Shown piece by piece: positions 33,563 through 40,999 of a stretch of DNA of 46,346 nucleotides. Numbering within the stretch: position 1 is the stretch's first letter; every line of letters begins with the position of its first letter. The notes beneath the pieces were generated by a model. It ran no database searches. It had not been told where the DNA came from and was given only the letters and a program-made list of their open reading frames with translations. A program made the position numbers and the translations under genes. The DNA comes from Prosthecobacter debontii (GTDB lineage: Bacteria; Verrucomicrobiota; Verrucomicrobiia; Verrucomicrobiales; Verrucomicrobiaceae): assembly GCA_945869675.1 (NCBI GenBank), contig CAMBPS010000018.1, positions 1 through 46,346 of the forward strand, written 5' to 3'.

Positions 33563-33594
33563 CTGTAGCGGGTATTCAAGAATGCCCGCTACAG
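33563..33594. repeat. Near-perfect 15-nt palindrome (REP-like)
   Basis: Arms at 33563-33577 and 33580-33594 (CTGTAGCGGGTATTC and GAATGCCCGCTACAG) pair fully except one U-G wobble, separated by 2 nt. The outer CTGTAGCGGG/CCCGCTACAG is a perfect 10-nt pair. It resembles dispersed palindromic (REP-type) elements, but only one copy is in this window, so that class is a guess. The 175 nt between the operon start and the pseudogene hold only these two hairpins. Confidence 0.6.
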
Positions 33595-33630
33595 TAATAC
33601 CTTCAAAGACAAAAGGAAATCAGCATGGCA

Positions 33631-34244
33631 TCATTGGATGAATTCCAATATGCCATCAGTGAGACGATAGAAACGCTAACTATTTTGATCTGACCTTTCT
33701 CTTCCATCTCTTTGAGAATGGGACTCTTCACGAATTTGACCCCGTGTATTTTTTACATTGTTGATGGTAACGCGCTTAACGAACTCCGTATTCGTCGATT
33801 TTCTCTCACCTGCAAAGGCCCGACTTGCAATCACTGCAGGTTGGCGCATGACGAGGATCATTTTGGCTCCGGCTTGCTGCCGAGCAAATCTTCATTCACG
33901 AAGTTCCCCGCCACTCGGCCCACGAAAACATCACCGATGCCTTGATCGAAGACGTCTTGGACGGACACGCTGCTGTCGAGGCAGCTCAGGACCATAACTT
34001 GGGGAAACTGGCCTGGTGCTGATTTACGCACCTGCTCACTGTGATTACGGCGCGTTACCGTTCCACTGTGAAACCTTTAATTGCCCTCTTTAAACTGTTG
34101 TAAGACTTCGTCAGGTGTCAGATTGGCTTCCTCCTCAGCGGTGGTAACGTGACTGTCTAAAATTGGCTCTTTTGGGGGATTACGAGCAATCATGATGGCC
34201 GTTATTACAAGAAGAGAGATCGGTAGAAATGTCGATAGATTCAT
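33631..34244 (-). pseudogene. Decayed periplasmic beta-carbonic anhydrase
   Basis: From the ATG at 34244 the frame reads a signal peptide (MNLSTFLPISLLVITAIMIA) then LTPDEVLQQFKEGN, where an in-frame TAA (34077-34079) stands in place of the usual Glu of KEGNERF. The same frame continues with EQVRKSAPGQFPQVMVLSC, LDSSVSVQDVFDQGIGDVF and VAGNFVNEDLLGS, then stops (33858-33860). A shifted frame gives AGAKMILVM and FVKRVTINNVKNTR, and a further shift SPILKEMEEKGQIKIV, then YRLTDGILEFIQ ending at 33631. These are beta-carbonic anhydrase segments in order. The zinc motif CxDxR reads CLDSS, and the HxxC part is lost in a central deletion. It directly follows sbtA-sbtB. Confidence 0.88.
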
Positions 34245-34271
34245 TTTTTGGTTTGAATGGCGTTCCTAATT

Positions 34272-34574
34272 CTAAAATTTCTCTGGTCGCATGACACGCA
34301 CTTCGGTTTCGTAGGCGACCATGGCGTAATCTTTGAAAAGCTCACTTTGGAGCCGCGTGATCAGAGTCTCTGAAACAGAGGTTTTGACGATGACCTGAAT
34401 CTGTACGTTGCCGGTCTCGGCCATGTCGGCATTGCGGTCACCTTGATTGCCACTGCCCCGAACGAGGAAAGCGGTGTAACCGTGGGCTCCAGATTCGCGG
34501 AGAAGTTCTACCACACGTTCTTCGAGGATGGCCTCACAAACGATGGTGACGAGTTTCATGGGATGTAGATTCAT
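34272..34574 (-). CDS. SbtB-like PII-family regulator
   Basis: A 100-residue PII-like protein: MKLVTIVCEAILEERVVELLRESGAHGYTAFLVRGSGNQGDRN, then ADMAETGNVQIQVIVKTSVSETLITRLQSELF and YAMVAYETEVRVMRP. The GYT...RG.G..G.R segment is the SbtB-type T-loop, shorter than that of GlnB. SbtB binds adenine nucleotides and regulates the bicarbonate transporter SbtA. The cysteine pair (R-loop) found at the C-terminus of cyanobacterial SbtB is absent. It starts 6 nt after sbtA. A second ATG at 34559 is another possible start. Confidence 0.85.
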   Translation of the reverse strand: MNLHPMKLVTIVCEAILEERVVELLRESGAHGYTAFLVRGSGNQGDRNADMAETGNVQIQVIVKTSVSETLITRLQSELFKDYAMVAYETEVRVMRPEKF

Positions 34575-34580
34575 AGTGGA

Positions 34581-35561
34581 TTAGGCGTGGAGATGTTTAG
34601 CGAGTTCAAAGAACAGGGGGATACCGACGGTGATGTTGAAGGGAAAGGTGATGGCTAAAGCGCCAGTGAGTGAGTAGGTCGGATTGGCCTCTGGGAGTGA
34701 GAGCCGCACCGCAGCAGGCGCGGCGATGTAGCTCGCGCTTCCAGCAAGCACACCTAACAGTGTGGCACCACCCGCGCTCAGGCCCACGCATGAGCCGAGC
34801 AGGACTCCCACACAGCCATGGATCACTGGAGCAGTGACACCAAAGAGTAGCAGGAAGAAACCGACCTTCTTTAAGTCACCGAGCCTACGCCCAGCGACCA
34901 TACCCATTTCAAGAAGGAAGAGCGCAAGCACTCCCTGGAAGGGAGTGACGAAGAAGCCCTCCACCGAGGTCATGCCCCGCTTACCACAGAGTGCTCCGAT
35001 GATCATGGCACCGATCAGGAGCAAGACACCTTTGCCCAGCACGGCATCCCGTAGCGCATGGCGCACGCCCTGATCTGACAGGGAAAACTTACCACCGAGC
35101 GCTCCTTTGCCCAGCATGACTCCGACGATGATCGCGGGAGACTCCATGACCGCGAGGAAGGCTGAAGCGTAGCTCTCATAGGGCTCATTGATGCTCTTTA
35201 GAAAATTCGTCGCCGCAATGAAGGTGACCGCACTCACACTCCCATAGTGCGCGGCAATGGCTCCAGCATCCGCGATGCTGAACTTACCCAACTTCCGCAG
35301 CACAGGATACGTCCAGAGCGGGATCAATCCACCCAGAGTCATGGCCGCTAGGGCTGGCAGCCAGACGGCCCCGATTCCAGCTTCATTGATCGCGACGCCG
35401 CCTTTGAATCCAATGGCGGTGAGGAGATAGATCGTCAGCGTGGAATAGAGCGCTTCAGGGAATTTGAGATCGCTTTTAGAAACCGCCGCAAAGACTCCGA
35501 GGACGAAGAATAAAACGGCGGGGCTGAGAAGATTCAATTGAATCGCAGTGAGGAAGTCCAT
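34581..35561 (-). CDS. sbtA: Sodium-dependent bicarbonate transporter SbtA
   Basis: A 326-residue membrane protein from the ATG at 35561, which has AAGAGG about 4 nt upstream and gives MDFLTAIQLNLLSPAVLFFVLG, the usual SbtA N-terminus; the 18 codons above are not typical. About ten hydrophobic helices include LYSTLTIYLLTAIGFKGGVAI, AGAIAAHYGSVSAVTF and GGATLLGVLAGSASYIAAPAAVRLSLPEANPTYSLTGALAITFPFNITVGIPLF, the family signature (DUF897). It imports bicarbonate with sodium across the inner membrane. It forms an operon with the sbtB-like gene and the carbonic anhydrase pseudogene. Confidence 0.9.
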   Translation of the reverse strand: MDFLTAIQLNLLSPAVLFFVLGVFAAVSKSDLKFPEALYSTLTIYLLTAIGFKGGVAINEAGIGAVWLPALAAMTLGGLIPLWTYPVLRKLGKFSIADAGAIAAHYGSVSAVTFIAATNFLKSINEPYESYASAFLAVMESPAIIVGVMLGKGALGGKFSLSDQGVRHALRDAVLGKGVLLLIGAMIIGALCGKRGMTSVEGFFVTPFQGVLALFLLEMGMVAGRRLGDLKKVGFFLLLFGVTAPVIHGCVGVLLGSCVGLSAGGATLLGVLAGSASYIAAPAAVRLSLPEANPTYSLTGALAITFPFNITVGIPLFFELAKHLHA

Positions 35562-35644
35562 GATACCTCTTGATTCGACTACCGTTATCCTTCTTTCCAA
35601 TTCATGTTTCGTCACTCGTCATTCGCTTTGATGAAAGCGTGAAT

Positions 35645-37219
35645 TCAGTCACGTGGCCCATACACAGGCACAGGTTCCCCCTGAGAATAAGCGCCCACAT
35701 CGGGTGCTCCGATCTTCAATCGAAAGTCTGCCGGGGCATAAACCTGTGCTGGATGATTCGGGAAAGCCGGAGACTCCAAGACATCCAGGTTCACCTGCAT
35801 GCCATGAGACTCGAACTCTGTGCCGGGAAGCTTGGTGAAAGTCCAGGAGCGGATTTTTCCTTCAAAAGGCCCGCCGTGACTAGCGTAGGCATTGAAGTCA
35901 ATGACGCGATGCTCGCCAAAATTCTGCACATCGACACCGCGGCCGCGCCCAGGGCTGTAACCACCGAACTTAAGACCGTCGGTCGTTTTTCCGCCAATGA
36001 AGAGGTTGTATTCAATCAACGCGTGATCAAACGGCTCACTGGTGTAGTTTCCGAAGCCGTCACCTGCTTTGATGACGGTATTGCGCAAGATGACATCACC
36101 CACGCTGTAGCGGTGCAGCTTAAAGGCACTGTAAGTGAGGTTAAACATGACATTGCGCATGAAGTAGTTTGGACCACCGAGTCCGGGCTGCGAACTGATG
36201 CCGACAAAACAGTTCGTGAGTCGGTTGCGCATGATGCGGCAGTTGCTGAGGGCAAAGTCGGCCTCAATGCCATCGTCAAGACCGGCGCTGATGTCATTGT
36301 TAAGGATGTCGTTGCACATTTGCTGCGCAACGCCGTCGTCCTCCATATGGCTGATGCAGTCGCGGAAGCCGGTGACACGATTGTGGCGGATCACGTTGCC
36401 GCTGCCGGTGAACTGGATGCCTTCGCCTTCGTTGTCACCGCCCGCTCCCATGATGGCCGGGTCCCACTTGCGGATGCCTGTGATGGTGTTTTCCTCAATG
36501 CAGGCGTTCATCATGCCGGGTTTGTAGGCTTTGACGCCGAACTGCGAGTTGATGATACACCGCCGCACCACGCAGTGCTCGGTGTCATTCATGCGCACGG
36601 GGCCATTGACCGTGAGGCCTTCCAAATACACCCACTTGCGGCCAGTAAGACTGATTTCACTAAAAACGGCCTTCCCGCTCGTGCTACGATACACAATGGG
36701 TTTTCCAGGCTCGCCATCGAGGCTGAAGATCGCCGCACCGTAATCACCATCGGCCAGCAAAAGCACCTCACCGGGTTGCACGGTTTTCAGATCGGCTTTC
36801 GTGCCGTTTTTAATCAAAGCGTCGGCTTTGGCAATCGGTTCAGGCCGTGTCGATGCTTTCACGATTTTCGTCGCATCACCGCCATCGGGGTCGTGCAGCT
36901 TCAATGCGATCTCGTAGTCCGTTCCAGATGCGAGATCGAAGACGCTGCCGCTAAGCCGGTTCGTCCAGGCAAAGGGCTTCGAGGTCTTTCGGCTCGTTCC
37001 TGCTGGCACACGCCGCAGCGGCATGCTATCCTGCCATTCGTTTGCACCAACTTGGCGAAACTTTATTTCACACGTCGCATCGAGGTCGTCATCACCCTCA
37101 ATCTGCCATTCGACGGAAAGATTGGTGATCGTAGGATACGGCGTGGTGATTTCGCCTGACGTGGTGGAGTCCGCCGCATGCAATGTAGTCAGGAGAAAGA
37201 ATGGAAGCAGTTTAGTCAT
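35645..37219 (-). CDS. Secreted right-handed beta-helix protein (PL6/chondroitinase-B-like)
   Basis: A 524-residue exported protein (signal MTKLLPFFLLTTLHAA). Residues about 25-130 form a fibronectin type III-like domain (ITNLSVEWQIEGDDDLDATCEIKFRQVG...GTDYEIALKLHDPDGG). The remainder is a right-handed parallel beta-helix: LKTVQPGEVLLLADGDYGAAIF, WVYLEGLTVNG, CVVRRCIINSQFGVKAY, NACIEENTITGI, NVIRHNRVTGFRDCIS and similar turns. Such proteins in this phylum act as polysaccharide lyases or bind glycans; PL6 is the nearest guess and not proven. The start overlaps the stop of the Asp-box gene by 8 nt, so both are one transcript. Confidence 0.78.
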   Translation of the reverse strand: MTKLLPFFLLTTLHAADSTTSGEITTPYPTITNLSVEWQIEGDDDLDATCEIKFRQVGANEWQDSMPLRRVPAGTSRKTSKPFAWTNRLSGSVFDLASGTDYEIALKLHDPDGGDATKIVKASTRPEPIAKADALIKNGTKADLKTVQPGEVLLLADGDYGAAIFSLDGEPGKPIVYRSTSGKAVFSEISLTGRKWVYLEGLTVNGPVRMNDTEHCVVRRCIINSQFGVKAYKPGMMNACIEENTITGIRKWDPAIMGAGGDNEGEGIQFTGSGNVIRHNRVTGFRDCISHMEDDGVAQQMCNDILNNDISAGLDDGIEADFALSNCRIMRNRLTNCFVGISSQPGLGGPNYFMRNVMFNLTYSAFKLHRYSVGDVILRNTVIKAGDGFGNYTSEPFDHALIEYNLFIGGKTTDGLKFGGYSPGRGRGVDVQNFGEHRVIDFNAYASHGGPFEGKIRSWTFTKLPGTEFESHGMQVNLDVLESPAFPNHPAQVYAPADFRLKIGAPDVGAYSQGEPVPVYGPRD

Positions 37220-39269
37220 AGATTTTCGTGGTGCGAGCCATGTTGCCTAACATGTGATAAATGACGCTGCCGGGTGTGACGCCGAAGGTGAAGCCGCGGG
37301 CGGTGTAGCTGGGGGCATCGTGATGGAAGTCATGCCAGGTCTGGCCGCCATTGGTGCTGCGGAGGATGCCTTTGCCGCCGTGCAGGGTGCTCATGAGCAT
37401 GATGTTCGGCTTCATGGGATCGATGTAGAGCGGGCCGCTGTCGAGCGCGGCGAGTGGCGTCCACGTTTTGCCGGCGTCGATGCTTTTCAGGAGCTTGGCG
37501 GGGCGTGCGCCTTTGTAGCTCCAGTAGTTCTCATGCTGGCCATCGCTGATGAAGAGCGTGCTCTCATCCTTCGGATGATGCGCGATTCCGTCCACGCCAT
37601 CGGCGGCATGGGCGACCTCCCAGGTCTCGCCGCGATCATGGCTGGCATAGAGGCCGGCGCGCTTGACACATTGCAAATACACATGCTGTCCACTAGGACT
37701 GGTGACAAGGCTGAGACCATTCTTCGTTTTCAGCGTGTGTTTCCATGTCTGGCCGCCATCGCTGCTTTTGAAAACACCGAGCTGGTAGTTGCAAAGGTGC
37801 ATCACATCTGGATTCGAGGAATCGAAGCACAAATCGCCCATCTCGCTGTCGTCGAGCCACTTACCCCACTCACCGCCGAACTGCTCTTTGAGGTCCAAAA
37901 CGAGTTTCCACGTCTCGCCGCCGTTATCGGTGCGGTGCAGACGCGGATGCCGCGTGCCGCCGTGGCCGTGGATGATGGCAAACCAGGTCTTTGGCAACTT
38001 CGGATGGGCTTTGACGACGCTGCCGTCATGGTTTTGCCAGTCGTCGTTCCAGCAGTCGGCTTGAATGCGCAACGGTTTCCATGTCGCGCCGCCGTCTTCG
38101 GTTTTGAAGACACCTTGATCGAGCGCTGCGACCATCGCCTGCTGCGGATCATGCGGGCTGATGGCAGGGCCTTGGAAGTAGCAGAGGATCTGCAAGCCGA
38201 CGGTGCTGCCCGTCCAGCTAACGCCGAAGTCCGTGCTACGGCACATGAGCGAGCTGTCGCACTTCAACCACGTCAAGCCATCGGCGGTGACGGTGAGCGC
38301 ACTGCATTTACCTTCGGGGGAGGCGTAGCGGTTCATGCCTGGATAGCTGCCGCGGTTCCAGTTCGTCTCGATGCGATGGCGGGTCCATGTTTCGCCATTG
38401 TTGCTGCTCACCACGAGTTGCCCGAGCGACCAAAGCATGACCTTGCCACCTTTCGCGACCGCTAGGCCGCCTGCGAAGCGCAAACCGGGTTCCCACTTGT
38501 GTGGCACCTCTTTGATCATCGTGAAGCTCGCTCCCGCATCGACACTGCGATGCAGTTTGCCGGTCGAATCGAACGCAAACACGCCCGCGCCTTCTGGTGT
38601 GGCCTGTGCATTCAAAATGATGCTGTCGGTGAGCTGAAGCTGCCACGACTTGCCGCCATCACGCGACACCGCGAGGCCTGGCGAGGGCCGGCACGAGACG
38701 CAGAGCGTGTCATCGGCGAGGAAGAGCGGAAACGCCGGCGTGTCGGGGGAGTTCTTTGCCACCGGCGGCTTCGACAAATCCGTCCACGTGGCGCCGTGAT
38801 CGCGTGAGAGGCGTAGCATGCTTTCATGATCGAGCGCGACGACTTCGCCCTTCTTTGAAACAGCTATCGCATGGCCGAGATGCGGTGTTTTGTCGTCACC
38901 CACCTTCGGAGCAGTGCCAAACACGGCCTGCCAGGTCACGCCGCCATCGTGTGAGGCCCAAATCATGCCGCAGACGCCCCAATACATGTGCTTCGAGTCC
39001 ACCGGATCGATGGCGAACTGCCGATTGTGCGACGTGATTTGTTTTCTCGCGACGACACCGCGCTCCACATCAGCGGACATCTTCCGCCAAGTGACTCCCG
39101 CATCCTGCGAGCGAAACAAGCCGCTCAGATCGGTCATGGCCCAGACTTCTTGCGGGTTCGTGGGATGCGCGACGACGTCTTCGATCCAGCCGCCGCCGCC
39201 GGGGCCAAAAGGGTGCCAGGTTTCAGCGGCGAGAGCTGAGGAAGCGATGAGGGCGAGGAGCAGTTTCAT
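37212..39269 (-). CDS. Secreted Asp-box (sortilin/GH74-like) beta-propeller protein
   Basis: A 685-residue exported protein (signal MKLLLALIASSALAA) made of repeated Asp-box blades: RSQDAGVTWRK, ASHDGGVTWQ, LSRDHGATWTD, VSRDGGKSWQ, RSVDAGASF, VSSNNGETWT, KTEDGGATWK, RTDNGGETWK, KSSDGGQTWK, ASHDRGETWE, KSIDAGKTWT and RSTNGGQTWH. This many blades, with the opening FGPGGGGWIEDVVAHPTNPQEVWAMTD, resembles two-propeller GH74-type or sortilin-like proteins. A glycan substrate is likely but not determined. It precedes and overlaps the beta-helix gene by 8 nt. Confidence 0.82.
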   Translation of the reverse strand: MKLLLALIASSALAAETWHPFGPGGGGWIEDVVAHPTNPQEVWAMTDLSGLFRSQDAGVTWRKMSADVERGVVARKQITSHNRQFAIDPVDSKHMYWGVCGMIWASHDGGVTWQAVFGTAPKVGDDKTPHLGHAIAVSKKGEVVALDHESMLRLSRDHGATWTDLSKPPVAKNSPDTPAFPLFLADDTLCVSCRPSPGLAVSRDGGKSWQLQLTDSIILNAQATPEGAGVFAFDSTGKLHRSVDAGASFTMIKEVPHKWEPGLRFAGGLAVAKGGKVMLWSLGQLVVSSNNGETWTRHRIETNWNRGSYPGMNRYASPEGKCSALTVTADGLTWLKCDSSLMCRSTDFGVSWTGSTVGLQILCYFQGPAISPHDPQQAMVAALDQGVFKTEDGGATWKPLRIQADCWNDDWQNHDGSVVKAHPKLPKTWFAIIHGHGGTRHPRLHRTDNGGETWKLVLDLKEQFGGEWGKWLDDSEMGDLCFDSSNPDVMHLCNYQLGVFKSSDGGQTWKHTLKTKNGLSLVTSPSGQHVYLQCVKRAGLYASHDRGETWEVAHAADGVDGIAHHPKDESTLFISDGQHENYWSYKGARPAKLLKSIDAGKTWTPLAALDSGPLYIDPMKPNIMLMSTLHGGKGILRSTNGGQTWHDFHHDAPSYTARGFTFGVTPGSVIYHMLGNMARTTKIYD

Positions 39270-39319
39270 AAGACTGGAGAAAGGGACGAAAAGGACAGAA
39301 TGGACGGGGAAGGGTCTTT

Positions 39320-39919
39320 TCAGTCCCTTATGTCTCTTCTGTCCCTTCCTTCTCTGCGTTGCTGATCACGGACTTCGAGCCTTGCCTTCGTCATCCTTTC
39401 GCGGATGCCGCCTTCTTGGAGAAAAGTTTTCTCCAGGCTCTCAATCTGGCGTTTGAGGAGGTAGATCGTGACTTTGCAAAGGCCTAACAGCACATTCGCA
39501 GCGATCTCAGGATCGTAACTTTCGATGCCGCGCTGGAAGTCGGCATAGGTTGCACCGGGTTTGCGACAGAGAGTGGAGAGGCGCTGAGCGTAGCGATGCG
39601 TGGAAAGCCACTCTTTGAGCTTTCGCGTGAGGAGAAAGTCCTGGTAGTCTTCCTTGAGTTCCTCCTGGCTGGCCTTGGCCCAGTTCGTCAGCTCAATCTC
39701 TTTTTGCTTCGACATCGCCGAGGCGATGCTGCCTTCGACGATGTTTTGTTTCCCTGAACGCGCCGCCTGCACCATCTGATCCACCGTGCGGTCCCCAAAC
39801 TTGGGTAGCCACTTTTTCACGAAGAAAACCGTGCCCTCAAACACTACGAGCGACTTCTGGTATGAGAGCAGATGCTCATAGCCTCCATGGGGCGGGATGA
39901 AGTGCGGCGTGTCGTCCAT
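39320..39919 (-). CDS. Four-helix-bundle (S23 ribosomal-type) protein
   Basis: A 199-residue protein of the four helix bundle suffix family related to S23-type intervening-sequence proteins: GYEHLLSYQKSLVVFEGTVFFVKKWLPKFGDRTVDQMVQAARSGKQNIVEGS, then TNWAKASQEELKEDYQDFLLTRKLKEW, ending in ANVLLGLCKVTIYLLKRQIESLE. Such genes commonly insert between unrelated genes. The C-terminal tail (REGRDRRDIRD) is encoded by the same degenerate GGGACA-type repeat that continues into the intergenic DNA on both sides. Function is unknown; relatives bind RNA or nucleic acid. No reverse transcriptase is nearby, so it is not a diversity-generating retroelement. Confidence 0.85.
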   Translation of the reverse strand: MDDTPHFIPPHGGYEHLLSYQKSLVVFEGTVFFVKKWLPKFGDRTVDQMVQAARSGKQNIVEGSIASAMSKQKEIELTNWAKASQEELKEDYQDFLLTRKLKEWLSTHRYAQRLSTLCRKPGATYADFQRGIESYDPEIAANVLLGLCKVTIYLLKRQIESLEKTFLQEGGIRERMTKARLEVRDQQRREGRDRRDIRD

Positions 39920-39953
39920 GGAATGTGGTTTTAGGGGATTGTGGGAGGCAAGA

Positions 39954-40012
39954 AAAGGACAAAAATGACTGAAAAGACGGAAGGGACAAGAGACACGTCA
40001 TTTTTGTCCTTT
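39954..40012. repeat. Perfect 16-bp inverted repeat in degenerate GGAC-unit DNA
   Basis: AAAGGACAAAAATGAC (39954-39969) and GTCATTTTTGTCCTTT (39997-40012) pair perfectly around a 27-nt loop that is itself built of the same short units. It lies between the end of the unknown secreted gene at 40041 and the start of the S23-type gene. It may end transcription of the upstream gene or mark the border of the S23 cassette; a similar unit set flanks the other side near 39285-39357. Confidence 0.75.
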
Positions 40013-40040
40013 CCGTCCTTTCCGTCCTTTCAGTCCCTTA

Positions 40041-40979
40041 TCACCGCGTCGTCATCGGCCCCATCTTCACGACTTCGAGATCCTTGCCCTTCACTTTGCG
40101 GATGGGCAGGATTTCTTCGTGGTTCCAGCGATCATCAGGCGCACCGCTGATGAACCAGTCGCCACCGTTGTCGGCGAGGATCAAGCCGTGGGTTTTGAGG
40201 CCTTCGAGGATGACTTTGGCGGCTCCGGTGAACTTCGAGGTGTCGAAGCTGGCCTTCAAACGCACGCGCATGCCCATCGGTGGCAGGTTTTCATCTTTGT
40301 GCGAACTGGCGAAGTGGGTGGCAGGCGGCACGTAGGCGCGGCGGCTCTTTTTGACGGTGAAACGCAGCGCATGCGTGAGCTTCTTCGTGCCGCAGATTTC
40401 ATCGTAGCGGGCGAGGCCTGGCAAAATCGGCAAACCAGCCGCATCGGCACTCGTCCAGCCTGCCGGACGTGGCTTCGGGTTCTTTAGATCGAAAACCGCA
40501 CCGCTACTGGCTTTCCAGCTTTTGACGCCATCGAGTGGGAAGCTGTGAAACAGTTCGTAGAGCTTCCAGTTGTCCTTATCGAGCACCAGCACATGCCTGT
40601 CGCCCTCGGCCTGCGGACCTCCTTCAATGTGCGCATCCGGCGGGATCGGATAAGGCCCCGGATCGCTCTCATCGGCATATTCAAAACTCACCGTCACCTT
40701 TGGCTGATCACCGCTGACGACGTAATACGGAATGCCACCCGGCTGACCCTTCCATACGATGCCAAAGTCTTCGTGTAACCCCGCCTCCGCGCCGATTGAA
40801 GCGATGATGGCATCGCTAAGCGGATCGACTTCGTCTTTCGAGACATCGCGATTCCATTCGTCATTCGTCGGCATGAGCAAAGCGCCGCCGAGATCGGTAT
40901 TCGGGCCGTTTTTGAGCTGCGGATGCTGGGCGAGCAAACTCACAGTGCAGGCGAGTAGGAGCAGGGCTGTCGTTTTCAT
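40041..40979 (-). CDS. Conserved secreted protein of unknown function
   Basis: A 312-residue protein with a signal peptide (MKTTALLLLACTVSLLA). It belongs to a family I recognise by pattern but cannot name: NDEWNRDVS, PLSDAIIASIGAEAGLHEDFG, GIPYYVVSG, YADESDPGPYPIPPDAHIEGGP, EGDRHVLVLDKDNWKLYELFHSFP, GWTSADAAGLPILPGLARYDEI, LRFTVKKSRRAYVPPATHFASS and ILADNGGDWFISGAPDDRW. Such proteins occur in soil bacteria beside polysaccharide genes. The strong conservation suggests an enzyme or binding protein in the periplasm. It sits 20 nt downstream of the pectate-lyase-like gene and is probably co-transcribed. Confidence 0.75.
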   Translation of the reverse strand: MKTTALLLLACTVSLLAQHPQLKNGPNTDLGGALLMPTNDEWNRDVSKDEVDPLSDAIIASIGAEAGLHEDFGIVWKGQPGGIPYYVVSGDQPKVTVSFEYADESDPGPYPIPPDAHIEGGPQAEGDRHVLVLDKDNWKLYELFHSFPLDGVKSWKASSGAVFDLKNPKPRPAGWTSADAAGLPILPGLARYDEICGTKKLTHALRFTVKKSRRAYVPPATHFASSHKDENLPPMGMRVRLKASFDTSKFTGAAKVILEGLKTHGLILADNGGDWFISGAPDDRWNHEEILPIRKVKGKDLEVVKMGPMTTR

Positions 40980-40999
40980 GATGGTGGTTTGTTGAGACG

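Noticed and set aside
33712..33945. A small plus-strand open frame in the gap before sbtB
   Set aside because: It is opposite the carbonic anhydrase remnant, which explains the sequence better.
35570..37159. A long open frame on the plus strand (529 codons)
   Set aside because: It lies opposite the beta-helix gene, which has a signal peptide and clear repeats; its own translation has no domain and starts in the gap before sbtA. It is an antisense shadow.
37254..38465. A 403-codon plus-strand open frame rich in Ala and Val
   Set aside because: It is the complement of the Asp-box propeller gene; composition is typical of antisense reading of a GC-biased gene.
39320..40040. Diversity-generating retroelement suggested by the four-helix-bundle protein
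   Set aside because: No reverse transcriptase, template repeat or variable repeat is nearby; the protein is of the S23/suffix type.
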